Shown piece by piece: positions 46,711 to 56,100 of a stretch of 64,000 nt of DNA. Origin of the DNA: Lasiosphaeria ovina (taxonomy: Eukaryota > Ascomycota > Sordariomycetes > Sordariales > Lasiosphaeriaceae); NCBI GenBank assembly GCA_033439765.1, contig JAULSN010000001.1, positions 2,480,001-2,544,000 on the forward strand, written 5' to 3'. The notes beneath the pieces were generated by a model. It did not search any database. It was not told where the DNA came from and saw only the letters and a list, made by a program, of their open reading frames with translations. The position numbers and the translations under genes are program-made. The first letter of the stretch is position 1. Each line of letters begins with the position of its first letter.

Positions 46711-47515
46711 GATGACGGTTAGTCTAGCGATTCTCGACGAGGTTGACGCGACGGCGATATGGTTGAGCTCCAGCAGCTTCCCGTGCAGCTGCCAACGGTG
46801 GAGTTGACTTATCGGGCAAACAAAGTTGGGGGTCCGGGCTCGGGGCTTGGCTTGGCTGCGACTGAATGTACAGCCAAATCCCGGAATGTTTGTTAGCTTA
46901 GTACAAGATCATAACGGATACTATACGTAGTACACCGGCTAGGAAAAGCCTGTGATAGATATTTCAAGGATAGAGAAGGGCCTCCAAGATTCTGTAATAG
47001 GGATTCTAATAACGACTACCTTCCTCAGCAAAAGATCTTCAGGGCGAGCCGTAAGTTATCAAGGCCTTTCAAATCTTGGAAAGTCCCCACTAACAAACAT
47101 TCAGGGATTGGATTGTAGCACCAGCACGGACCCCAAGGCCCTTCGCGACGGTCACCGACTCACCACCGAGAGCCTCAAAATCGGAGATACTCCAGACAGA
47201 GAAGGGAGGTCACGTGGATAGAACAACAAAAACAGCAATGTGGAGTTTATTCACAGTGTCAATGCCCCGCAGCAATCAAGGCTTGTTTCCTGATGCTCTA
47301 GGATCGCCGCGCTTTCTGATCTGTGTCGAAATACAGGCTCCTATTCCACTTCTAAAGCACATTTTTCGTTGACCCCAGAACGCCGCCGAAAAATCCCACC
47401 TCATAAACCTAGGCAGAGCGTCTAGAGCAATCATAAAGCGTTGACCATAGTAGACACGGTATCAAACATCTCAGAAAGCCCCATAGCCCATCATGAAGCC
47501 CGAACACAGTATCCC
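46711..47515. other. Intergenic region with dispersed repeat
   Basis: An 0.8 kb gap between the MPC1 start and the 3' end of the SmB gene. It contains dispersed repeat copy 3 and no supported gene. Confidence 0.5.
46966..47122 (+). repeat. Dispersed repeat, copy 3 (near complete)
   Basis: About 157 bp with the same order of blocks: AGGGATTCTAATAACGACTA, CAGGGCGAGCCGTAAG, CCTTTCAAATCTTGGAAAGT and CATTCAGGGATTGGATTGTA. It aligns to copies 1 and 2 over their whole shared lengths. Confidence 0.75.
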
Positions 47516-48452
47516 TTAACGCCGAGAAGGGTTGAAGCCAGGAGGAGGTCCGGCGAACCCAGGTGGGCCAAAGCCCGGAGCAGGTGGAAATCCGCCCGAG
47601 AAACCAGGAGGGGCAGCTGGTTTATACGTCAATAGAGGCTTGGATATTGTGGTTTAAAGGATAGGGCAGAGGAGGAGGAAGATTGGGAAAGGGATGTCTT
47701 ACATCCAGCGGATCCAGGGAATCCAGGAGGCGCGGGGTAGCCGGGAGGGAGACGTGGAGGGAATCCCGGGAACTGTGAGGGAGGTGCAACACCTCCGACA
47801 CCAGCGGCGGGGCCAGCAAGCGAAGAGATCGGGGCAGGTGCGCCGCGGCCAGCAGGGCGGGCAACGCCAGGTCCGGCGGTGAGGGTCGAAGCAATTCCTG
47901 CGCCGGTGGTCTTGCCGAGACGTGCGCTGGGTTCGGCGGGGGGAGGCGACTCGACAGAGAGCGACACAATGTGTGCGCCGCGGACGATGGTCAGACCAAG
48001 GGTGCGCTTGTCCTCCTGCTCGATGACCTGAACTCCCGAAGCTCCAGGAGCGTTCGACTTGGCTTGCTTGCGGCGGACACGGCGAAACTCCTCGGTGTCG
48101 GCCAAGACTAGATTCATGTGCTTTTGCATCAGTTAGCACTTGCCAATACTGTAATCACGCAAAGGTAGGGGTCGCTCGTACCTTGTCGAACGCAAGCATC
48201 TGTCCAGTCATCTGACGGCCGTCGTTGAGGGTGACGCGCATACGGTAATTGATCTAGGAGTGCAAATGTTAGTTCCTCCGCCTGCAGAGAGTCGAATATT
48301 CCGTCGCAGATCGAACAGAGTACGTACGTAGCCGACCTAGAAAGAATGCGCCTTGTCAGTGTCTGATGTCAACATTTGACGATTCCAAAGCGGTGACAGG
48401 GAAGGTGCGGAAGGATTGAACTCACCATCTTTCCCTGCTTGTTGGACGCCAT
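47516..48452 (-). CDS. Small nuclear ribonucleoprotein Sm B
   Basis: SmB is one of the seven Sm core proteins of the spliceosomal snRNPs. Five exons: 48452-48426, 48336-48328, 48253-48182, 48120-47703 and 47616-47516, giving 208 residues. Exon 2 is only 9 nt (Val-Gly-Tyr). The Sm1 motif reads YINYRMRVTLNDGRQMTGQM with FDKHMNLVL, and the Sm2 motif reads KRTLGLTIVRGAHIVSLSVE. The C-terminal half is Pro/Gly-rich with PPGF repeats and ends FNPSRR, as in other SmB/B' proteins. The unspliced frame across 47617-47702 would give a false Ser-rich end. It shares a divergent promoter with RPL11. Confidence 0.92.
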
Positions 48453-48874
48453 GGTGGCGGCTGGAGTTACCGAGTAGCCTCTTGTTCTGTGCAGATGGTT
48501 TGTCTGCGGATGAATTCGGTGACCTCGCCGGCGCAATTCGAAACTCTTGAGGGAATCGGGTGAATCTCGCGTGTTTGGTGAAGCACTTCAAATTTCAGCG
48601 CGAGGCGAGGCGCAGGATGTTGAAAGCTCTCGCGACTCCCCGCGGCCCACTAGATGAGCCACAATCGCTCTGCTCTGTGCACGGACCTCATTGAGGCTTA
48701 CGCTCCGCACCTTGCTTGTCCCCCACCCAATTCTCTGGGCTGAGGAGCAGTTGGCCCCACACTTTCGCACAATTTCAAAAATCGAGGCACGAAAATTGAC
48801 CTTGATCTTGTAATTCCTCAACCATCGCCAGATTTTCCCTCCCACCCGGATCGTCGACAACAACAACAGCCATC
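48453..48874. promoter_or_regulatory. Divergent promoter, SmB / RPL11
   Basis: Only 422 bp separate the two start codons, so regulatory sites are shared or closely packed. No specific site is claimed. Confidence 0.6.
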
Positions 48875-49575
48875 ATGGTACGATATACCTATTTTGATTC
48901 CCTGCCGCTGCTCTTGCTAATTCAATCCTGCGATGTGTAGACGGAGAAGGCCCAAAACCCCATGCGGGATCTCCGCATCCAAAAGCTCGTCCTGAACATC
49001 TCGGTCGGCGAGTCTGGTGACAGACTGACCAGAGCTGCCAAGGTGCTGGAGCAGCTGAGCGGTCAGACACCCGTCTACAGTGGGTTTATCCTTGATTCCA
49101 CACCCCAGTGGTATTTCTTTGAGCGCAGCGAGATCTGAAGTGCCTACACTTGCGATTTTCGAACAAACCCCTAATCGTTTCTCTTCCGCAACCTCTAGGC
49201 AAGGCGCGGTATACCGTCCGTACCTTCGGTATCCGTCGTAACGAGAAGATCGCCGTTCACGTTACCGTCCGCGGCCCCAAGGCCGAGGAGATCCTCGAGC
49301 GTGGCCTCAAGGTCAAGGAGTACGAGCTGCGCAAGCGCAACTTCAGCGAAACTGGCAACTTCGGCTTCGGCATCAGCGAGCACATTGATCTCGGCATCAA
49401 GTACGACCCGGCAATTGGTATCTACGGCATGGACTTCTACTGCTGCATGACCCGCCCCGGTGAGCGCGTCGCTCGCCGCCGCCGCAGCAAGGGCCGCATC
49501 GGCTCCAACCACCGCATCAACCGCGACGACACCGTCAAGTGGTTCAAGCAGCGCTTTGATGCCATTGTCCGCTAA
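48875..49575 (+). CDS. rpl11: 60S ribosomal protein L11 (uL5)
   Basis: uL5 binds 5S rRNA in the central protuberance of the large subunit. Exons 48875-48877, 48941-49079 and 49199-49575 join in phase to 172 residues, close to the usual 174. Exon 1 holds only the ATG: joined to 48941 it gives [20 protein letters not shown], a typical L11 start. The protein continues with [15 protein letters not shown] and [17 protein letters not shown] and ends [10 protein letters not shown]. Introns very close to the start codon are common in fungal ribosomal-protein genes. The frame seen alone begins falsely at about 49150 inside the second intron. Confidence 0.95.
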
Positions 49576-50143
49576 ATTGGCCCATCCTGGTGGAGGTCCA
49601 TCAGCAACGGGAGGGGAAAGGCATATCATGGAGTGGGGAGTTCAGGCGATCTGGGAACCATTGGTCCTCTGGGGCGGGCCATTGTCGACTCGGAACTTAA
49701 AACGGGGGACATTTTCATAACGGACATGTAGATGCACTTCTATACCTTGACGCTTTTTCGTCAATCCAAGCTTGGTCTGAATTTTATCAGTCAAGCTGCG
49801 GCCTCAGAGACCGACCGGCGCTATGCCGGCTCCCCATCCCTTTCTCTCAATTTACGTGGCATTGTTCACTAGAGAACTCATGCTTCTCGGCTTCAATACC
49901 AGGCCAAAGCCACAGGCTAGCCGACTCGTGATGATGACCATCTTCGTGATCTGGGCGACAGGTTTATACGTTCAGCGTTGGAGTTACCAGTTTCCTGCTT
50001 ATACACCCCAATCTCTTCATGTTTGTTGGCCTGGTACCTGGGAACAAAGAGAAGATTATTGCAAATAAACTAGCAGAAAAGGACTTTAATACGTGATGTC
50101 GTTCATTGCGTCTTGATAGTTTCCCAACTGTGAGGTAATGTCT

Positions 50144-50542
50144 CTAAGCTGGCCTCGTGCCTCGTGCTCGAATCCTTGGTGGTCGTTCACGGCGCGAGTC
50201 AGGTCCATTGGGTTCATGGCGTCGCGGTGGCAGCTCGAGTTTGCACGCCAGAGGACCTTTCATATCCAGCACCTTGAAGGGTCCGGTCCTTTGCTGTGAA
50301 TAATTGCGATGAGGTCGACCTGGTAGGCTGTACCCGTGATGCAGCGTGATAGCCATAAACTACTTCACTTTGGAAGAGGACAGGAAGGATCAATGAGATT
50401 TTGGCTCCGGTGCCTTCTGCTTTGCGGCGTCATTGAGCAGTGCTTGGTAGAGGGCCGTAGCCTTCTCGTCTGACCCGTCGAGGATTGCTTCGACGTCGGC
50501 ATCGATCTCGAATTCCCGTCCGAAATCGGTCTCTGTGACCAT
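50144..50542 (-). mobile_element. Ty3/gypsy-like retrotransposon relic
   Basis: The minus-strand frame 50356-50144 includes HHGYSLPGRPHRN and QQRTGPFKVLDMKGPLACKLELP, which resemble the segment between integrase and chromodomain in fungal Ty3/gypsy Pol (GPFKIL...LAYxLELP). It breaks off after that. Just upstream on the same strand is a 50-codon frame (50542-50390) with the acidic stretch FEIDADVEAILDGSDEKA, origin unknown. No long terminal repeats or reverse transcriptase were found, so this is a short decayed fragment. Confidence 0.55.
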
Positions 50543-50801
50543 ATAGCAAGCCATCAATCCCCTCTGTCAAATTGCTCGGGTTTTAAGGTCGATGAACTGG
50601 GTCTGTCAACCACGACGGACAAGGTCGAAGCCGTTGCCAAGGTCAAGATACCGACAATACCTTAGAAATCTGGGGACATCGGTTGACGGGTTTCCTCCGC
50701 AAGTTCGACCCTTGGTATCATCAGACCTTGGGCTTTTTTCTGTATGCCGTTCTTTTGTCCTCGATCTCGTCAAACTTCCTCTTTTTATTGACCGTCTCGC
50801 T

Positions 50802-50910
50802 CGAGAGAAGAGATAGGTCTCTAGGATTCTAGAATAGGGGTTCTAATAGTTATTACCTCCCTCGGCGAAAAATCTATAGGGCGAGCCGTAAAATATTGAG
50901 GCATATTTGG
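50802..50910 (+). repeat. Dispersed repeat, copy 4 (left part)
   Basis: Shares GATAGGTCTCTAGGATTCT, GGGGTTCTAATAGTTATTA and AGGGCGAGCCGTAAAATAT with copies 2 and 3, then ends before their right third. Confidence 0.7.
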
Positions 50911-51247
50911 TAGTTATATTAATAGAGCAAGTTTCACCAGTCGCGACTTGTTTAGATAGCTGTGGAACAAGTAGGATTAGATTTGGGGAAAACTGTCATC
51001 AAATTCGTACTCGCGTTGCCGATGAGGCTCTCCATTCATATCTACATACAAATTGGCCGTGAAACATGGGTATATTATGTCTCTGTGAAGGTCTCAAAGC
51101 GTCAAATAGAAAATTGGAGCAGGGCCTTTGCTCCAATCGACGATGGCAAGAAAAGGAAAGAAAACCCCATATTCCGGCCAGCACATACATCATCAATCGT
51201 TCTGTCATTAATATCAAGGGGCCAGGCAAGGACAGCTCACGGCCTCC

Positions 51248-53113
51248 TCAGTCAGAATAGGTTGGTGTCTTCGGCTCCGGAAGTGGTCCGGTCTCGAATT
51301 TTGGCGCAGATGGCCGTCTCTGTCTTTGTGTCATGTGGATATCGATCAACATATCGACGAGGGTCTCGGCGTCCCTTCTGAGGGCCTCCAGCTCCTCGGT
51401 GTCGCTTCCAAGGCTGCTCCCGTCAGCGCGGGGAAGCCTATATGCTGAAAAGACTATCCCGCGGTTGGCAGCTCGCCCCTTACGCTTCCGTGTCTTTGTG
51501 TCAGAATCTGCCTCGGATTCGACGCCGTTCAGTCTTCCGTCAGGGCTATGGCCAGTATAGAAGGAGCAGCTGTAGCCACGAGCAAACTCATCGGCGGCGG
51601 CACTGTCGCTTCTATATTCAAGCCATCCTTCGTTTTTGAGCACCTTTTGATGCACCGGCGCCGAGATTCGGAATGGGAACATGATTGATGGCAAGCCATA
51701 CGCTGCCAGCAAGCGACCAGTCATTCTCATGCGTGGCTTATCTGGCTTGTCAATGCCAGCTGATACTTGTCCATCGGTGCTAGGGACGTAAGTAGTTTCA
51801 CTCAGCATTGAATCCTGCGGCGAGGACGGTGTATGCAAGACAGTTGCGGAGGTCGACAGAGACGAGAAAGACGATTTCTTCGTGACAGGACGTTGCTGGG
51901 ACGAAGCGACGTGGTGAGGCCACAAGTTGACGACGTAGACGAGGTCAAACCCGTACCGAGCTGCAATCCGTGCAGCCTCAAAAGCTGCAGCAGTTGCTGG
52001 TCTGGTGGCCAAAGGTGGTGACAGTGTGAGAAGCGGGTAAGCGCTGGCGATGGGGGAAGTTGCAACAAGCGCTGGAGGGTCGGGTGGTAAAGAAAAGCTT
52101 GGAGGCTCCGATGCTGCAGGGAGCTGGGTGCGAGGTACCGGTTGACCATCGGCAATGTCATCGTCGCTTAGCGAGAGAAAATCGCTGAAGCTCGGTTCCT
52201 TGAGGATAGGATCGCGCTTGATGGCCGCACCTGCTACAATAGTTGAGAGGCTTGTGGACTTGCGCAACGCCGAGATGGCCGCCTTAGGGACCTTGACCGA
52301 AGCATCTAGGCTCTTGGGTCGCTGCGACATCACGGTCTGGTCTAGCTCAAGCTCGTCGGCTTCCGGCTCAGGGAGCGGGACAAGTCTGGGGGAGGTTTCC
52401 GGTGTCGGATTGCCATACGGGAGGAGCTCGGGGATTCCCATCCTGTGCTGTAGCTGCATCAAAGCAAACGACTTGTTCTGGTGGGCGGACAGTGGTGGCG
52501 TGTTTGGGTCGGGGTGCTGTGCGATCAAACCCTCCACCCGAAGTTCGTTAAAATTGCGTTTCCTGTTGAGCTGGGCTTTAGGTGACACAGAAGGCGAGGT
52601 GGGCCGCGATATCGATCTGGAGGTGGGCCGCGATCGGGATATTGGAGACGACAGCGAGCTATCGGCGCTTTTCCGGTTTTCGCTGGAGAAGCTGAACTCC
52701 AGCAGCTCTGCCAGAGAAGCCGTCCTATGCCTGTGGCTGAGTGAGGAGATACGCTGGGGGATGCAAGGAAAATCTTCATCGGATGAAACTGGAGTTGTGG
52801 CTGGTTCGTTCGCGGAATCTGTTAGAGACATGAGGCGAGGTGTGCTGGGAGACTCGGGGAGACTCTGAGCCCGACGATTAGATTTCGAGGTCCAGGCGAT
52901 TTCTTCTCGAGCCAACATCCGCGTTGACATTGGCCTGATGAAGGATGGTTGCGGAAACGTCTGGAACACGGCCCCCGGTTTTGGCGAGAGAGAAAGAGGT
53001 GATATAGGTCCATCCCCAATGACGATTGAGTTAGGCTGTACCCTCCGCTTTTTTGAGAAGAACCTCTCCAGCCGGTCAAGCCTTCTTTCCAGCTTCTCGA
53101 ACGCCGCTGCCAT
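51248..53113 (-). CDS. Hypothetical Ser/Pro-rich protein with an ordered C-terminal domain
   Basis: This single-exon frame of 621 residues starts at the Met at 53113 (MAAAFEKLERRLDRLERFF); a Met at 53128 would add five. I do not recognise a named family. The N-terminus is a short amphipathic coiled-coil-like segment. It is followed by about 300 residues of disordered Ser/Pro/Arg-rich sequence with RSRPTSRSISRPTS-type repeats. The C-terminal third looks folded: AARIAARYGFDLVYVVNLWP, GRLLAAYGLPSIMFPFRIS, then YRSDSAAADEFARGYSCSFY. That arrangement is consistent with a conserved filamentous-fungal protein, perhaps a sensor-like domain, but this is inference. It ends shortly after a helical segment, AETLVDMLIDIHMTQRQ. 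Confidence 0.6.
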   Translation of the reverse strand: MAAAFEKLERRLDRLERFFSKKRRVQPNSIVIGDGPISPLSLSPKPGAVFQTFPQPSFIRPMSTRMLAREEIAWTSKSNRRAQSLPESPSTPRLMSLTDSANEPATTPVSSDEDFPCIPQRISSLSHRHRTASLAELLEFSFSSENRKSADSSLSSPISRSRPTSRSISRPTSPSVSPKAQLNRKRNFNELRVEGLIAQHPDPNTPPLSAHQNKSFALMQLQHRMGIPELLPYGNPTPETSPRLVPLPEPEADELELDQTVMSQRPKSLDASVKVPKAAISALRKSTSLSTIVAGAAIKRDPILKEPSFSDFLSLSDDDIADGQPVPRTQLPAASEPPSFSLPPDPPALVATSPIASAYPLLTLSPPLATRPATAAAFEAARIAARYGFDLVYVVNLWPHHVASSQQRPVTKKSSFSSLSTSATVLHTPSSPQDSMLSETTYVPSTDGQVSAGIDKPDKPRMRMTGRLLAAYGLPSIMFPFRISAPVHQKVLKNEGWLEYRSDSAAADEFARGYSCSFYTGHSPDGRLNGVESEADSDTKTRKRKGRAANRGIVFSAYRLPRADGSSLGSDTEELEALRRDAETLVDMLIDIHMTQRQRRPSAPKFETGPLPEPKTPTYSD

Positions 53114-53128
53114 TGTGACGGTGTGCAA

Positions 53129-56100
53129 AGGAAATAATGTCTGCGGGTGTCGGTGTCAGCCAACACTGCACTGTTGAACATCTCTTGACGGGGCACCAAC
53201 AAAAGAATGGGTCGCAAGACAGGTCTTTCGCCGATACCTCAACTATTGTTTTCTGACTTCAAATGTGAGATTTCAAGTTTGGAACAAGGGCCTCCGCTGG
53301 AGAGAACCCCGGGCTAGACCGCAAGATGTGGGAGGGAGAAGAGTTACCTGCGAGATCGATCGGCGGGACAAGGGACTTGCGGTTCACTTTGAAGACAGTT
53401 GGGATCGCCGAGGATATTGGGCCGAGACTCCAGCTTGCTGGTGGGACAACGCCGTCACGATCTCCCAGCAAGAGACATGCCGCGTAGGTTGAACGAGAGC
53501 TGGCCTCACTATGCCGGAGACAATGCCGAATTACACTGCAGGGTGTCGAAGGCTGTGGAAGTCGTCGTGTAAAGCGGGAAATAGAATGTTGGTGCGAGTT
53601 GAAGGACTGTCGTCAGAGACTCTCGTGCTCCCGTAGGCACCTTATTGATGATCACTTGAGCCTGGTCTGTCGAAGCTCCGAGCAGGGATGGAGTACATCA
53701 ATCCTGGGGGAGGACATGGATCATATAGGGCAGGGCTCACAGACAAAGACGACTGATGAGTGACAAGGGGGTGTGTCTGATATGCGACGGCGCCCCGAAT
53801 GTTGATCGGACAAGGCTAGCAGACTTGCCGAGGGGGGAGGTAAGATAGCAACCAGGGATGATAGTAGGTTACTACCTACGGTAGGTAGGTAGGTAGGTAG
53901 GTAGGAAGCAAGCACGAGAAGCTACTAAACAACGGCCTCCCAGATGACGCCGACATCCATTGCCCCACACACTGAGCGGATACAATGGAAAACTGAAGAT
54001 GGAGATCGGCTACCCGGCCGAGCTGAGATTCCACTTACGTCCATCCAGGCCAAAGGGTACACCACACGAACCGATTGGCTTGGCCTAGCATTTGTGGCAA
54101 AGAACCAGCGGTGGACGGACTGGCCGCGGACTGGGCCTGGCCAGCTCGGCTGACCGGACGCCATTGCAGCAGTCGCGCTGGCGTAGTCGTGTGGAGAGTG
54201 CCTTCCTTCCTACACTAGACCGTCCATTGTTGCTGTCTTGGTCGTACGGAAAGACGGAAGGAGGGAGGGAGACAGCAGCATGCGCAACAGACTCGACCAA
54301 TCCGGTTAGAATAAGCTCAACGGCCTGCCTCCACCTCCGCTTGAGCTGCAGGTGATCCGAGTCTCGACAAAAAAGAAAACATGCCCGCCCGCCACTGCCT
54401 GGGCCGCCGAGAGCTAATCCAATGTGGGAGGGGACTCGGACGATTGCATCCCTGCGCGACCTCCCCCTGTACCTGATACGTAAGGTGGGTAGGTTGGGAT
54501 GGCCATCAAGCTCTAAGCACGCTTGTGTACCACTGACTCTAGTCGTCTAAGGCCGTAGGAAAAACGTTTCAAGGGAGTGCCTTCGTCAGCAGGAGTTTAG
54601 GGACTGACCAAAGGGATGAGAAGCCAAGCAGCTGGTCAGCCAAGGTCGGCATCGGGACGTCAACACTGCTGTTCCTATTGTTCTCGAGCGGCCGTCCAGC
54701 TCCCTCGGCTGTTCACGCTGGATCGAAACTCGAAAAAGGCAACATAGTCCGTCACATGTTGACACTGCATGAGGTGCTGCTAAAGCTCCGGATCGGGCGG
54801 CGACGGAATGATAACAAAATTAAGCCGATTTTGTGACAGGTTGAAAACAGCTGGTGACGGAGAAAGGCATCACCAAAAGACGCAATATCAGTGCGTTGCA
54901 ATACTTAATAATAAGACGGCTGCAGTGATCAAGACTAACAAACAAAAAATACTACGCTAGGAGTCTAGTAATTGCGGCGCACGGGCATAACGTTCGGACG
55001 TCAAACGGCGGAAACATCCACTGGCAAGGATACGGCAAGGCCTGTCACCGCAGTTGCTCGCACACATTGTAGCATCGCGGGGCGTGATGAAGCAGGTGAC
55101 AGCTCAAGAAAAGAGGAACCTGGACTCGAACCCTTGCTCGAGCAATTGGCGGTGTCAACAATTCCAAGGTCCTGGGCAGCAGTTGCACTTTCCTGTGGGA
55201 AGCAAGCCGAGCCCGTTTCTAGACCCCGCGGAAGGAGCGGTTGGAGCGACGGGGGCGCCGGACCTAGACTTCAACCCCACAATCCCCTTACCCTGACTCA
55301 ACCCCGCCGCCCGCGGGGGCTCTCGTCCTGGGGGCTGGCTCTCCCGACCCAAATCGAGCTCTCGACTGTCAGTTTGATGGTGTAGGCTTTCAGTTGATCT
55401 TGGCTCCGACCACCCAACCTCCTTGGCCTCCCTCCCTCAGGTTCGCATGCATTTCAGGACAGATATGGTATACGACACTGTACGGAATAGGCAGTCCGGA
55501 CAGTCTCTGGTTCTCGGCCAGCTGTCCCCTTACTATGGTAGAGCAGCGCCTTACTTGGTCCACGAGCAGTCGACTTTTCCGCCTACCTATTATTGCGCGG
55601 ACCCTTCATTCGCTTTAGACATGTGTGTCTCTCAAGTATTCGAACTGAGGTAGTGATCGACAATGCGTATGCAGCTGCAGGTCTGCTATAGGCCTCCCTT
55701 CTCCTTTTGCGTCCAGCCCGATCAGTTTCTTAGTCAAGACAGAGGGCTAGCTGCTGAGCTAATGCACCAATTCTCTCACTTGCTATCCCTTTGTAGCTGC
55801 ACGCGAACAAATCCGACAGCCTGGCCAGTGTTAGTTGAGTTACCGTCGGGATCGAGTACCGAAAGTCAGTCACTCCCGTCCCCTTCTGGTGGAGGCTCAA
55901 AGCCCAGATCCGATCCGTGCTTCCGCTGTTGCGACTCAGGTTTGTTGCGGATTGGCTGCGTCTCGGGAACAACGTATCATCCAGCATCCATCATGTCTTT
56001 TGAGCCCAAGTGGTTTCAGCCCTCACCGATGTCTTTCAGCTGCGCTCCCCAGGGGGATTTTCGTTTTTAACATCGCGGCAACAGAATGACAAGGTTTTGG

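Larger units (their letters stand above)
49576..51247. other. Intergenic region with transposon relics
   Basis: A 1.7 kb stretch containing the Ty3/gypsy-like relic (50144-50542) and dispersed repeat copy 4. No intact gene. Confidence 0.5.

Noticed and set aside
55110..55170. tRNA-like B box (GGGTTCGAGTCC on the minus strand)
   Set aside because: The T-stem does not pair and no A box or acceptor stem was found at the right distance.
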